64,000 nucleotides of DNA from Sphingomonas sp. PP-CE-1A-559 (lineage in GTDB: Bacteria; Pseudomonadota; Alphaproteobacteria; Sphingomonadales; Sphingomonadaceae), in contig NZ_SLYA01000006.1 of assembly GCF_004340965.1 (NCBI RefSeq), forward strand, positions 51,967-115,966, written 5' to 3'. Both the position numbers and the translations under genes were made by a program. The notes beneath the pieces were generated by a model. That model saw nothing but the letters and a program-made list of their open reading frames with translations. It was not told the DNA's origin and made no database searches. Positions 34,441-43,380 of the stretch are shown here, in pieces. The first letter of the stretch is position 1; each line of letters opens with the position of its first letter.

Positions 34441-35985
34441 ATGAGCGCGTTCCTCGACGCGCTCGGCCGCGTGCCGCCGCTGCTCGCCAACCACGTCCTG
34501 CTCTCCGCGGCGGCGCTGCTGCTCGGCATCGCGATCAGCCTGCCGCTCGGCATCTGGTCCGCGCGCAACGCGACCGTGGCGCGCGTATCGCTCGGCTTTG
34601 CGAGCCTCGTCCAGACGATCCCGAGCCTCGCGCTGCTCGCCTTGTTCTATCCGCTGTTGCTCAGCCTCTCCGCGCTGGTCGGCGGCGGCATTCCCGCGCT
34701 TGGCTTCCTCCCGTCGCTGATCGCGCTGACGCTGTACGCGCTGCTCCCGATCCTGCGGAATGCGGTCGCGGGGCTGCACGGCATCGATCCCGCCGTGATC
34801 CAGGCGGCGGACGCGGTCGGCATGACGCCCGCGCAGAAACTGCGGCTGGTCGAGGCACCTCTGGTCGCGCCCGTGCTGATCGCCGGCATCCGCACCGCGG
34901 CGGTCTGGACGATCGGTGCCGCCACGCTGTCGACGACGGTCGGCCAGCCGAGCCTCGGCGACATGATCTTCGCGGGATTGCAGACGCAGAACTGGGCGCT
35001 GGTGCTCGCCGGCTGCGTGTCGGCGGCGGCGCTTGCGCTGGCGGTCGACGCGCTGATCGGGGCGATCGAATACGGCATTCGCGCGCGCCGCCGCTGGCTG
35101 TGGATCGCGAGCGCGGTGATCCTTGTCTTGGGCACCGCGGCGGCGACTGCCCCGCTCTGGCCCAAGGGTGGCGCAAATCGCACCGTGGTCGTCGGCGCGA
35201 AGAACTTCGCCGAGCAATATATCCTTGCGCGGCTGATCGGCGACCGGCTCGAACAGGCCGGCTACACCGTGGAATATCGCGACGGCCTCGGCTCGGCGGT
35301 GGTGTTCGGCGCGCTCTCCGGCGGGGATATCGACGTCTATGTCGATTATGCGGGCACGATCTGGGCGAACGAGATGAAGCGCAACGACGTCCCCGAACGC
35401 CCGGCGATGGTCGCCGCGATCGCCGACTGGGCGAGGCGCGAGCATCATGTCGGCCTGGTCGGTTCGCTCGGGTTCGAGAACGCCTATGCCTTCGCGATGA
35501 AGGGCGATGCGGCCAAGTCCAAGCGCATTGCCAGCCTCGACGATCTGGTGAAGGCCGCACCGGGCATGACGCTCGGCAGCGATCTCGAATTCCTCGAACG
35601 CCCCGAATGGGCCGCGGTGAAGCGCGCCTATCCGCTCCGCTTCGCCAAGACGACGCCGTACAGCCCGACCTTCATGTACCGCGCGCTGGAGAGTGGCAAT
35701 GTCGACGTCATCTCCGCCTTCTCGTCGGATGGCCGGATCGCCGCGGATGGCCTCACCGTGCTGACCGACCCGCGGCGTGCGATCCCCGGCTACGACGCGA
35801 TCCTGATGGTCGCGCCGAAGCGGGCAGGGGACGCCAAGTTCCTTGCCGCGCTGAAGCCGATGGTCGGCCGCATCCCGGTCGAGGCGATGCGTGCCGCGAA
35901 CTACCGGGTCGACCGCGATACCGACAAGGAAACACCCGAGGTCGCGGCGAAATGGCTCGCCGCGAAGACCGGGCTTCAGGAATAG
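34441..35985 (+). CDS. Osmoprotectant-type ABC permease fused to substrate-binding protein
   Basis: A 514-residue fusion. Residues 1-~215 are a BPD-type permease with about six spans and the EAA-like loop AADAVGMTPAQKLRLVEAPL. A further span near 220-240 leads into a periplasmic OpuAC domain (TVVVGAKNFAEQYILARL, then YVDYAGTIW and YSPTFMYRALESGNVD). Fused permease/receptor proteins are known for glycine betaine, choline and related quaternary amine importers. Its stop overlaps the 3' end of the convergent TauE gene by ten bases. The ligand is inferred from family only. Confidence 0.88.
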   Translation: MSAFLDALGRVPPLLANHVLLSAAALLLGIAISLPLGIWSARNATVARVSLGFASLVQTIPSLALLALFYPLLLSLSALVGGGIPALGFLPSLIALTLYALLPILRNAVAGLHGIDPAVIQAADAVGMTPAQKLRLVEAPLVAPVLIAGIRTAAVWTIGAATLSTTVGQPSLGDMIFAGLQTQNWALVLAGCVSAAALALAVDALIGAIEYGIRARRRWLWIASAVILVLGTAAATAPLWPKGGANRTVVVGAKNFAEQYILARLIGDRLEQAGYTVEYRDGLGSAVVFGALSGGDIDVYVDYAGTIWANEMKRNDVPERPAMVAAIADWARREHHVGLVGSLGFENAYAFAMKGDAAKSKRIASLDDLVKAAPGMTLGSDLEFLERPEWAAVKRAYPLRFAKTTPYSPTFMYRALESGNVDVISAFSSDGRIAADGLTVLTDPRRAIPGYDAILMVAPKRAGDAKFLAALKPMVGRIPVEAMRAANYRVDRDTDKETPEVAAKWLAAKTGLQE

Positions 35986-36734
35986 GCGCGGTAGAAGAAC
36001 ACGATCGTCGTCGCGATCGTCACCAGCAGCGTCCACACGCGGATCACTTGCGGCGACAGCAGCAGGCCGAGCTTCGCGCCGAAATGGCCGCCGATGATGC
36101 CGCCGATCAGCATCGGCACGCATAGCGCCCACACCACCATCCCGGTCGCGATGAAGATGATCGTCGCGGCGAGGTTCGCGACCGCCAGCATCAGCGTCCG
36201 CGGCGGCGCGAGCGTGGCGGGCGTCGCGCCAGACAGCAGCCCCCAGGCGGCGGTCAGCATCAGCCCGACGCCGCCGCCGAAGTATCCGCCATAAATCCCC
36301 AGCAACGCCTGCACCGCGACCAGCGACTTCGGCCCGATCTCGACCCGCGACCGGAGCCACAGCGATGCGCGCGTGCCGAACGCGATCGCCAGCGTCGCGA
36401 ACAGCAGCAGCCACGGCACGATCAGGTCGAACGCGCGCGCCGACGTCGCCACCAGCAACAGGCTGCCGACCAGTCCGCCGACGAACGTAATACCCGCCAT
36501 CGTCTTCATGCCGACGCCGGAGATCGGCTGCAGCCCATGCCGGTACGCCCACGCACTCGCCATCGCGCCCGGTTGGAGCGAGACGTTGCTGGTCGCGTTC
36601 GCAAACGTCGAGGGCACGCCCAGCCCGATCAGCGTCGGCATCGTCGCGAAGCTGCCGCCGCCCGCGAGCGCGTTCATCGCCCCGCCGAGAACACCAGCCC
36701 CTGCCGCCAGCGCGACCGCAGTCCACTCAAGCAA
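35976..36734 (-). CDS. TauE/SafE-type anion exporter
   Basis: A 252-residue membrane protein with about eight spans in two repeats. It has the family's glycine-rich signatures [22 protein letters not shown] near the N-terminus (shown with 22 residues at positions 18-39, key residues NALAGGGS) and [14 protein letters not shown] in the second repeat. Members move sulfite, sulfoacetate or related anions. The start is TTG at 36734, eight bases inside the end of rlmN, so translation is probably coupled to it. The 3' end overlaps the convergent ABC gene. Confidence 0.85.
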   Translation of the reverse strand: MLEWTAVALAAGAGVLGGAMNALAGGGSFATMPTLIGLGVPSTFANATSNVSLQPGAMASAWAYRHGLQPISGVGMKTMAGITFVGGLVGSLLLVATSARAFDLIVPWLLLFATLAIAFGTRASLWLRSRVEIGPKSLVAVQALLGIYGGYFGGGVGLMLTAAWGLLSGATPATLAPPRTLMLAVANLAATIIFIATGMVVWALCVPMLIGGIIGGHFGAKLGLLLSPQVIRVWTLLVTIATTIVFFYRAYS

Positions 36735-37932
36735 AAGCGTCGGACTCGGCGGCGGCCTCGCGATCGATCTGCGCGCGGCTCTTTTTCTCCGACGCGGTCT
36801 TCAGCTGTCCGCACGCCGCATCGATGTCACGCCCGCGCGGCGTCCGCACCGGCGCCGAGATGCCCGCGCCGAACACGATGCTGGAGAACGACTTGATCCG
36901 CTCGGGCGTCGAGCACTCGTATTGCGCCCCCGGCCACGGGTTGAACGGAATGAGGTTCACCTTCGCCGGCAGCTCATACTTCCGCAGCAACCGCACGAGT
37001 TCGCGCGCATCGTCGTCGGAATCGTTCTTGTCCTTTAGCATCACATACTCGAACGTGATCCGCCGCGCGTTGTTCGTGCCCGGATAATCCGCGCACGCCT
37101 GCAACAGCTCCTCGATGCCGTATTTGCGGTTGAGCGGCACGATCTCGTCACGCACTTCCTTCGTCACCGCATGCAGCGACACCGCCAGATTAACGCCGAT
37201 CTCCGCGCCCGCACGCGCCATCATCGGCACCACGCCGCTGGTCGACAACGTGATCCGCCGCCGGCTGAGCGCGAGCCCCGCGCCGTCCATCACCAGCTTC
37301 AGCGCATCGCGGACATTCTCGAAATTATACAGCGGCTCGCCCATCCCCATCATCACGATGTTGGTGAGCATGCGGCCCTCGGGCTGGCTCGGCCATTCGC
37401 CCAGCGAATCGCGCGCGAGCATTACCTGGCCGACGATCTCGGCGGGCGTCAAATTGCGCACCAGCCGCATCGTGCCGGTGTGGCAGAAGGTGCAGTTGAG
37501 CGTGCAGCCGACCTGGCTCGACACGCACAACGTACCGCGATCCGCGTCGGGGATGAACACCATCTCGTAATCCTGCGCATCGTCCGACCGCAGCAGCCAC
37601 TTCCGCGTCCCGTCGGTCGACACTTGAGCCTCGACCACGTTCGGCCGGCTGATCACGAAGCGCTGCTCCAGCCACGGGTGCATCGTCTTCGAGATATCGG
37701 TCATCGCCGAGAACTCGGTCGCACCGCGATTGTAGATCCAGTGCCACAGCTGTTTCGCGCGCAGCTTGGCCTGCTTCTCCTCAAGCTGCGATGTCTCCAG
37801 CGCCATCCGCAGATCGGCGAGCGACAGCCCGAGCAAGTCGATCCGCCCATCGTTGCGCGGCACGAAGCTGCGGGGAACGGGCACGGGATCGATGTGCCCG
37901 GGAATAGGCATGAGGTTCGCGGCGGTCTGCAT
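36727..37932 (-). CDS. rlmN: 23S rRNA/tRNA (adenine-C2)-methyltransferase RlmN
   Basis: A 401-residue radical SAM enzyme with CTLNCTFC (CxxxCxxC, about residues 142-149) for the 4Fe-4S cluster, GMGEPLYNF, and [12 protein letters not shown] containing the Cys that becomes methylated during catalysis. It methylates A2503 of 23S rRNA and A37 of some tRNAs. The first ~20 residues before [10 protein letters not shown] are an extension not needed by the fold. A family C repeat lies about 100 bases upstream of the start. Confidence 0.96.
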   Translation of the reverse strand: MQTAANLMPIPGHIDPVPVPRSFVPRNDGRIDLLGLSLADLRMALETSQLEEKQAKLRAKQLWHWIYNRGATEFSAMTDISKTMHPWLEQRFVISRPNVVEAQVSTDGTRKWLLRSDDAQDYEMVFIPDADRGTLCVSSQVGCTLNCTFCHTGTMRLVRNLTPAEIVGQVMLARDSLGEWPSQPEGRMLTNIVMMGMGEPLYNFENVRDALKLVMDGAGLALSRRRITLSTSGVVPMMARAGAEIGVNLAVSLHAVTKEVRDEIVPLNRKYGIEELLQACADYPGTNNARRITFEYVMLKDKNDSDDDARELVRLLRKYELPAKVNLIPFNPWPGAQYECSTPERIKSFSSIVFGAGISAPVRTPRGRDIDAACGQLKTASEKKSRAQIDREAAAESDAFA

Positions 37933-38032
37933 GCGCGAGCCCGTAGCGGAATTTTCGTGATTTTTCTACTGGCTGCAGGACGCACGCCAGAATCGCTTCG
38001 CAGTCACTCCGCAGTTACTCGAGAAAGAGCCA

Positions 38033-38136
38033 CCACCCCGGCGAAGGCCGGGGGCCAATTGGAAAGGTCGTTGTAACGGAGAACTGAGTGTCGTCATTCC
38101 CGTCCCCCAATTGGGCCCCGGCCTTCGCCGGGGTGT
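38033..38136. repeat. REP-type element, family C (copy 1)
   Basis: Inverted arms 38033-38062 and 38107-38135, each with the core ACCCCGGCGAAGGCCGGGG and its complement, flanked by CCAATTGG. It lies in the gap upstream of rlmN. Related copies are at 45684 and 62704. Confidence 0.85.
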
Positions 38137-38166
38137 TACCAGTGGGTGGGAGGCTCGCCCGAAGTT

Positions 38167-38637
38167 TCACCCCCCGCTACACGCCAACACAGCCGCATCA
38201 ACCGCCGTCGCCGCGCCCGACAGCGCATACACATCGACGAACGGCCGCCCACCAACACCAACCGCCTCGACACTCATGCTCCGCCCAGACCGCATCGCCG
38301 CGACGATCGCGCGATCGCTAGGCGCATCCCCAGCCCAAGCATCCAGCCCGTTCGCAACCAACGCGAATCGCCGCTCGCCGATGGTCAGCGTCACCCCCGC
38401 CGACCGATCCCGCTCTCGACTGAGCCGCACATACAAGGACGAGCGCAGACCCCGTTTCGGCCACGTCGCGACGCTGGCAAACCCGGACGCACGCCCCCCC
38501 GCCATCACCGGCCGCGCGATCGCGTAACACCGCGCTGGCGTAGCGTCCCGGAACGCACCCCACCCTTGGTAGACGCCGATCGTGTCACGCGCCGCTACCG
38601 GAGCAGCAATCCCAAACACCCCCACCGCCAAAACCAA
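38167..38637 (-). CDS. Secreted protein, possibly IalB-like
   Basis: A protein of about 156 residues with a signal sequence ending PVAARD, then VYQGWGAFRD, a CYAIARPV strand, and a C-terminal segment with YALSGAATAVDAAVLAC. Two cysteines frame the domain. This layout is like invasion-associated locus B proteins, but identity is weak. There is no ATG; TTG 38637 (or TTG 38631) is the likely start, and the nearest Shine-Dalgarno-like sequence, AGGGAGG, belongs to the repeat element beside it. Moderately confident that it is a real gene because the composition is protein-like and a signal peptide is present. Confidence 0.6.
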   Translation of the reverse strand: MVLAVGVFGIAAPVAARDTIGVYQGWGAFRDATPARCYAIARPVMAGGRASGFASVATWPKRGLRSSLYVRLSRERDRSAGVTLTIGERRFALVANGLDAWAGDAPSDRAIVAAMRSGRSMSVEAVGVGGRPFVDVYALSGAATAVDAAVLACSGG

Positions 38638-38651
38638 ACGCCACAGAACCT

Positions 38652-38757
38652 CCCTCCCTGGAAGGGAGGGGCAGGGGGTGGGTAGGCCCGATCGAGCCCC
38701 AGCGGTTCGAACACGGGAAAACCGACCCACCCCCAACCCCTCCCTTCCAAGGAGGGG
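38652..38757. repeat. REP-type element, family A (copy 2)
   Basis: Left hairpin TCCCTGGAAGGGA core at 38652-38671, right hairpin TCCCTTCCAAGGA near 38738-38757, with the same GGGTGGGT / ACCCACCC inner boxes as the copies at 32702 and 63766. The left arm supplies the putative ribosome site of the neighbouring minus-strand gene. Confidence 0.85.
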
Positions 38758-38804
38758 ATCAGAAGTAGACAACTCGGGTTTGAGACCTTCGACCCACGCG
38801 AATT

Positions 38805-39488
38805 TCACGCCGGAGCGAACCCCGTACCCAGATGCGGCACCGTCGCGCGTCCGTTCTCGACCAGCGTAACGGACCCTTGCGGCAACCCCTTCGCAACCGG
38901 CGCGCCCAGCAGCGGATCGACCGCCGCACCGGTCATCACGCCGAGCATCACCCGACTCGAAATCCCGTGCATGATCACCAGCCGATCGCCCGGATCCTCC
39001 GCCGTATCCGCCAGCCAACCGCCGACTCGTGCCGCGATCTCCGCATAGGTCTCGCCGTCTGGCGAAGGTTTCAACGCCCCACCCGGCAGCATCACCGGCC
39101 CGACCTCGTCGATAACGTCCGCATAATAGCGCCCGCCCCATGATCCCATGTCGATCTCGACCAACCGCGGATCGGTCCGGGCGTCGTGCCAGTCCAGCTC
39201 CAGATGCTCGCAGATCACCGCCAGCGTCTGCAAGGCCCGCCCGGTCGGCGACGCCCACAACGTCAGCGCCGGCTTAACGCCCAGCAGTTCCCTCAACGCC
39301 CGCCCAACCTCGTCCGCCTGCGCGAACCCAGCGCGCGTCAACGGCGTATGCGCCGCATCCCCCTGCAACCGGTGCGCTGCGTTGAACACGGTTTCGCCAT
39401 GCCGTGCGACGAAATCGCGACCCTTGCGCGGGGTCGGAGTATCGCTTGATCGGGCGTCGCTCTCACCCTGCCGTTGGCTTGGAATCAT
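38805..39488 (-). CDS. Histidine phosphatase superfamily (phosphoglycerate mutase-like) protein
   Basis: A 227-residue protein. FVARHGETVFN carries the RHGE catalytic motif, SPTGRALQTL the second Arg, and VIMHGISSRVML the second His. The family covers phosphoglycerate mutases, alpha-ribazole phosphatases and broad sugar phosphatases; the exact substrate is not clear. The first ~25 residues are polar and not part of the fold, so a later start is possible. It is divergent from the porin gene. Confidence 0.87.
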   Translation of the reverse strand: MIPSQRQGESDARSSDTPTPRKGRDFVARHGETVFNAAHRLQGDAAHTPLTRAGFAQADEVGRALRELLGVKPALTLWASPTGRALQTLAVICEHLELDWHDARTDPRLVEIDMGSWGGRYYADVIDEVGPVMLPGGALKPSPDGETYAEIAARVGGWLADTAEDPGDRLVIMHGISSRVMLGVMTGAAVDPLLGAPVAKGLPQGSVTLVENGRATVPHLGTGFAPA

Positions 39489-39628
39489 AGCCCGCGTTTC
39501 AACCCCCTGTGGCGCAAAAGCAACGGATTTCCGCGTTTATCTGGGGTTCATGCAACGCCCGCGCGGTTGGTCCATTGGAGCGGTCCGCCCCGCGTAATGG
39601 GGCGCCAGATCAGTAAGGAGTAACCCCA

Positions 39629-40282
39629 ATGCGTACGCTTATCGTCGTCTCGCTGCTCGCCACCACCGCAGTCGCAGCACCCGCCCTCGCGCAGACCAAC
39701 CCGACCTTCACCGGCCCCCGTGTCGAGGCCACGCTCGGCTACGACCACACCGGCGCCGGCAGCAGCGTGTCCAACAACAACGGGCGCGACGACCAGAAGA
39801 TCGACGGCCTGCTGTACGGCGGCGGCATCGGCTACGACATCGCGACGTCGGATAACATCGTGCTCGGCGCCGAAGCCGAACTGACCGGCTCGACCGCGAA
39901 GAGCGACCGCAACGACTACACCAGCGACTTCGGCTATGGCCGCGTCAAGCAGGGCCGCGACATCTATGTCGGCGCACGCGCGGGCTATGTCGTCGCACCG
40001 ACGACGATGCTGTACGTCAAGGGTGGCTACACCAACTCGAAGCTGAACGTCCTTGCCGGCAGCACCAGCCAGACCACCGACACCAACTTCAAGCTCGACG
40101 GCTGGCGCGTCGGTGCAGGCGCCGAGCACGCGATGGGGCCGAACAGCTATGCCAAGCTGGAATATCGCTATTCGAACTATGAGCGCGGCGACATCGACTA
40201 TGCGACCGGCGGCACCAGCAGCCGCTTCGACGTCGATACCGACCGCCATCAGGTCGTGGCGAGCTACGGCTTCCGCTTCTGA
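39629..40282 (+). CDS. Small outer-membrane beta-barrel (porin family) protein
   Basis: A 217-residue protein with a signal peptide ending PALAQ, then eight-strand barrel features: repeated GY/YG strands (VEATLGYDHTG, YVGARAGYVV, YVKGGYTN, AKLEYRYSNYE) and the terminal Phe in VVASYGFRF, the outer-membrane assembly signal. It resembles the Omp25/OmpA-like opacity proteins of alphaproteobacteria. The ATG follows AAGGAG. A strong terminator follows the gene, suggesting monocistronic and probably abundant expression. Confidence 0.88.
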   Translation: MRTLIVVSLLATTAVAAPALAQTNPTFTGPRVEATLGYDHTGAGSSVSNNNGRDDQKIDGLLYGGGIGYDIATSDNIVLGAEAELTGSTAKSDRNDYTSDFGYGRVKQGRDIYVGARAGYVVAPTTMLYVKGGYTNSKLNVLAGSTSQTTDTNFKLDGWRVGAGAEHAMGPNSYAKLEYRYSNYERGDIDYATGGTSSRFDVDTDRHQVVASYGFRF

Positions 40283-40331
40283 TCCGGTTAACCCTGAATT
40301 TACCTGCATGATCGAAGAGTCGGCATGATCG

Positions 40332-40368
40332 AAGGGTCGGGGTGCTTGCCCCGGCCCTTTGTTGTTGG
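40332..40368 (+). terminator. Rho-independent terminator after porin gene
   Basis: An 11-base stem (40332-40342 with 40349-40359, one G-T wobble), a six-base loop, and a short T/G tract. It lies about 50 bases after the porin stop. Just before it a 15-base phrase (ATGATCGAAG.GTCGG) is repeated in tandem. Confidence 0.75.
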
Positions 40369-40429
40369 GTAGGTAGGTTTGGAGTTGCCCCCGGTATCGA
40401 GTCAGACCGCGGCGGCATGGGGGATTTTC

Positions 40430-41548
40430 ATGAAGGCGACGATCGAACGCGCAACGCTCCTCAAGGGGCTGAGCCATGTCCAGTCCGTGGTGGAGCGGCG
40501 CAACACCATCCCCATCCTGTCGAACGTGTTGATCGAGGCGACCGCCGAGGGCACGCTCAAGCTGATGGCGACCGACCTCGACTTGCAGATCAACGAATCG
40601 ATCGCGGCGGCGGTCGACCAGCCCGGCGCGACCACCGTGTCCGCGCACACGCTGTTCGACATCGCGCGCAAGCTGCCGGAAGGCTCGCAGGTCCAGCTCG
40701 CCGCGTCGGAAGGCCGGATGAGCATCGTCGCCGGCCGTGCGCGCTTCTCGCTCGGCACGCTGCCGCGCGACGATTTCCCCGTGATCGCCGAGGGCGAACT
40801 GCCGACCCAGTTCGAACTGCCTGCCGAGACTCTCAAGCAGATCATCGACAAGACGCGCTTCGCGATCTCGACCGAAGAGACGCGCTATTATCTCAACGGC
40901 ATCTTTCTCCACGTGGCGGACGGCGACAGCTCGAACCCGGTGCTGAAGGCCGCCGCGACCGACGGCCACCGCCTCGCGCGCGTCACGCTGCCGCGTCCCG
41001 AGGGCGCCGAATCGATGCCCGACGTGATCGTGCCGCGCAAATGCATCGGCGAATTGCGCAAACTGCTCGACGAGGTCGACGGTTCGGTCGGCGTCTCGCT
41101 GTCACCCACTAAGATCCGCTTCGACCTCGGCCAGGCGATCCTGACCTCGAAGCTGATCGACGGCACCTTCCCCGATTACAGCCGCGTGATCCCGACCGGC
41201 AACGACAAGATCCTCAAGATCGACCCGAAGAGCTTCATGGAAGGCGTCGACCGCGTCTCCACGATCGCCACCGAAAAGACACGCGCCGTGAAGATGGCGC
41301 TCGACCGCGACAAGATCACGCTGTCGGTCACATCGCCCGAAAACGGCACCGCCGCCGAGGAAGTCCCCGGCGATTACGTCGCGCTGCCGTTCGAGATCGG
41401 CTTCAACAGCCGCTACCTGATGGACATCCTCGCGCAGATCGACGGCGACATGGTCGAGGTGCATCTGGCGGACGCCGCCGCCCCGACGCTGATCCGCGAA
41501 AACGACAAGTCGCCCGCGCTGTACGTGCTGATGCCGATGCGGGTGTGA
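40430..41548 (+). CDS. dnaN: DNA polymerase III sliding clamp (beta subunit)
   Basis: A 372-residue protein starting MKATIERATLLKGLSHVQ, with the three clamp domains: NTIPILSNVL, then TDGHRLARV in the middle of domain 2, and the C-terminal YVLMPMRV. It forms the ring that holds the replicase on DNA and binds many partners. The start is set by GGGGGA before ATG 40430; the frame is open 17 codons further but those residues are not clamp-like. Its stop overlaps the GTG of an A+T-richer gene, an unusual neighbour. Confidence 0.97.
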   Translation: MKATIERATLLKGLSHVQSVVERRNTIPILSNVLIEATAEGTLKLMATDLDLQINESIAAAVDQPGATTVSAHTLFDIARKLPEGSQVQLAASEGRMSIVAGRARFSLGTLPRDDFPVIAEGELPTQFELPAETLKQIIDKTRFAISTEETRYYLNGIFLHVADGDSSNPVLKAAATDGHRLARVTLPRPEGAESMPDVIVPRKCIGELRKLLDEVDGSVGVSLSPTKIRFDLGQAILTSKLIDGTFPDYSRVIPTGNDKILKIDPKSFMEGVDRVSTIATEKTRAVKMALDRDKITLSVTSPENGTAAEEVPGDYVALPFEIGFNSRYLMDILAQIDGDMVEVHLADAAAPTLIRENDKSPALYVLMPMRV

Positions 41549-42192
41549 GCGATACCTGCTCAAATTGCGGAGCCGTGCTCAAGGTTGGAATGATTTCGTC
41601 AAATCAACCTTTGTCTCCCGGCCGGCTCCGCGTGATTAACTTGGCAAGTTCCGAGTATCTCGATGCTGCGTGCAACAAGTGCGGTGATCCATCGTATCGA
41701 GATGCGACGGAAGCGCTGGAATTGGAGTCACGCGAACTCCGCGCCAAGCTAACAGCGATTCTGTCGCATGTTCCTATCGTCTCATTGCAACAGCCGATGG
41801 GTTGGACCTATGAGCCGCTTGGAATAATTACCGCGCAAACAGTGACCGGGACGGGCATTTTCTCGGACGTTGCGTCTGCCTTTACCGATCTGTTTGGCAC
41901 TCAATCTGGCGCATATAACGCAAAATTGCGTGACGGCGAAAACCTATGCAAAGCGTCACTGCGGGCCCAAGCTATCGAGCAAGGCGGCAATGCGGTTCTT
42001 GGCGTAGATGTCGATTACGCTGAAGTAGGTGGCCAGCGTGCCATGTTGATGGTGTGCATGACAGGCACTGCGGTGTCCCTGACGCAAATCGTCCCAGACG
42101 ATCCTTCGTTTTTCGATGCGACGCGAGACGGCGCCTCACTCGCTAACCGGGCGAGAGACATTCAGGATGCGCTGCAAAGCGCTAGGGTTTGA
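41545..42192 (+). CDS. YbjQ-type (PF01906) protein with N-terminal zinc ribbon
   Basis: A 215-residue protein. Residues 5-8 (CSNC) and a second pair (CNKC, about 43-46) suggest a small zinc ribbon. The middle and C-terminal part matches YbjQ/UPF0145: PLGIITAQTVTG, LRAQAIEQGGNAVLGVDVDY and MVCMTGTAVSL. YbjQ folds into pentameric rings of unknown function. The gene is clearly richer in A+T than its neighbours and uses codons rare in them, so it was probably acquired. The GTG start overlaps the dnaN stop by four bases. Confidence 0.83.
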   Translation: MSDTCSNCGAVLKVGMISSNQPLSPGRLRVINLASSEYLDAACNKCGDPSYRDATEALELESRELRAKLTAILSHVPIVSLQQPMGWTYEPLGIITAQTVTGTGIFSDVASAFTDLFGTQSGAYNAKLRDGENLCKASLRAQAIEQGGNAVLGVDVDYAEVGGQRAMLMVCMTGTAVSLTQIVPDDPSFFDATRDGASLANRARDIQDALQSARV

Positions 42193-42373
42193 TCCACGTT
42201 TTCAAGGAAAGCTCGCTTCAGCGGATTCGTCATATCGGATCTGACAAAGAGCGGATCGAACGAGGTGACCTGCTGGCGGAGAGGTTAGTTCGTTCAAGCC
42301 GAGATCATCCGTCCTGATTGACTCCACGCCCAGCGCTCAATACTAACAGCAGTGTCAGTAAGGAGTCGACTCG

Positions 42374-43183
42374 ATGGCGAAGCTTCCTCCGTTTCCCGGT
42401 ACGACCGGTCGTCGCGATTGGCGTACGGCGTTCGATGCGATCAAGAAATTGCTCGCGAACGGCGACGACACCACGCAGGTGTTCCGGATCATGCGCGCGC
42501 TCAACGTCGGCAATGCGCCGATGAACTACGCGCGGTTGATCGCCACCGAGCAGGGCGGACGGATCGCCTATGACCGCGTCGAACTGGCGCAGCGTTTCTC
42601 CGACTCCGCGTTCGTCGCGAGCTTCGCGCCCGGCACGGTCGGGGCGGCGTATCGCACTTTCCTCGAGACGACGGGCTATTCCGCCGACGGCCTGGTCGAG
42701 GTCTCGCGGCTCGTGCCGTCCGAGGACGATCTGGCGCATCCCTACGCGTGGTTCGGCCGGCGGGTGCGCGATACGCACGACATCTGGCACGTGCTGACCG
42801 GCTACAAGGCGGACGAGAGCATGGGCGAGGCGGCACTCGTTGCGTTCAGCTATGCGCAGGTCGGCGGGCTCGGCTGGGCGCTGATCGGCTCCGCGGCGGC
42901 GCTGAAGAGCATGCGCGTCACCGGCAGCAAGCTGTTCGCGAAGGCGGTCTGGGAAGGCTATCGCAACGGGCGGAAAGCGAAATGGGTGTCGGGCGAGGAT
43001 TATCTCGAACTGCTCCACGAGCCGCTGGAGAACGCGCGCGAACGGCTCGGGATCGTGACCCCGGTCGCGTATCAGCGAGCGCAGCGCGAACTCGGACCGG
43101 CGCTCGCATCGTATCTCAGCACGCAGAAGGCGGCGACCGCGGCGGCCGCACCCGCAGTCGTGCCGGAGCGGATCGCCGCCTAA
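42374..43183 (+). CDS. COQ4 family ubiquinone biosynthesis protein
   Basis: A 269-residue protein. RRVRDTHDIWHVLTGY holds the HDxxH metal site of COQ4, with the downstream Glu about 11 residues later (DESMGEAALV). Eukaryotic COQ4 is needed for coenzyme Q synthesis and has been linked to replacement of the ring carboxyl group at C1; bacterial homologues occur mainly in alphaproteobacteria. No membrane span is evident. The ATG follows AAGGAG at eight bases. It stands between dnaN/ybjQ-like and recF without a clear functional link to them. Confidence 0.88.
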   Translation: MAKLPPFPGTTGRRDWRTAFDAIKKLLANGDDTTQVFRIMRALNVGNAPMNYARLIATEQGGRIAYDRVELAQRFSDSAFVASFAPGTVGAAYRTFLETTGYSADGLVEVSRLVPSEDDLAHPYAWFGRRVRDTHDIWHVLTGYKADESMGEAALVAFSYAQVGGLGWALIGSAAALKSMRVTGSKLFAKAVWEGYRNGRKAKWVSGEDYLELLHEPLENARERLGIVTPVAYQRAQRELGPALASYLSTQKAATAAAAPAVVPERIAA

Positions 43184-43263
43184 CGCGATGCTCGATAGCG
43201 GACTGCGCTCGATAGCGGACGGGGCGTGGCGCTAGCGCGGTTGTGATCGGATCGATCCCTCCC

Positions 43264-43334
43264 CCGTTCGTGCTGAGCGAAGTCGAAGCACTGGCGCTCG
43301 TGCCATGCCGTTAGACTTCGCTCGGGCCGAACGG
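43264..43334. repeat. Imperfect inverted repeat upstream of recF
   Basis: Arms 43264-43284 and 43314-43334 match as inverted repeats in 18 of 21 positions (core GAGCGAAGTC/GACTTCGCTC). A tandem 14-base phrase GCTCGATAGCGGAC occurs twice just before it, near 43192 and 43208. It is a different repeat type from families A-D and lies 46 bases before recF. Confidence 0.7.
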
Positions 43335-43380
43335 AAAAGGGCGATGCAATCGGCTTCGAAAGTCCTTTAAGGCGGGTGCA

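Noticed and set aside
34249..36726. An 825-codon minus-strand frame across the ABC transporter genes
   Set aside because: It is antisense to two well-supported genes, has the Arg/Asp/Gly-rich composition of a GC-rich shadow frame and contains no domain. Similar long shadows at 8062-10314 and 23736-25838 were dropped for the same reason.
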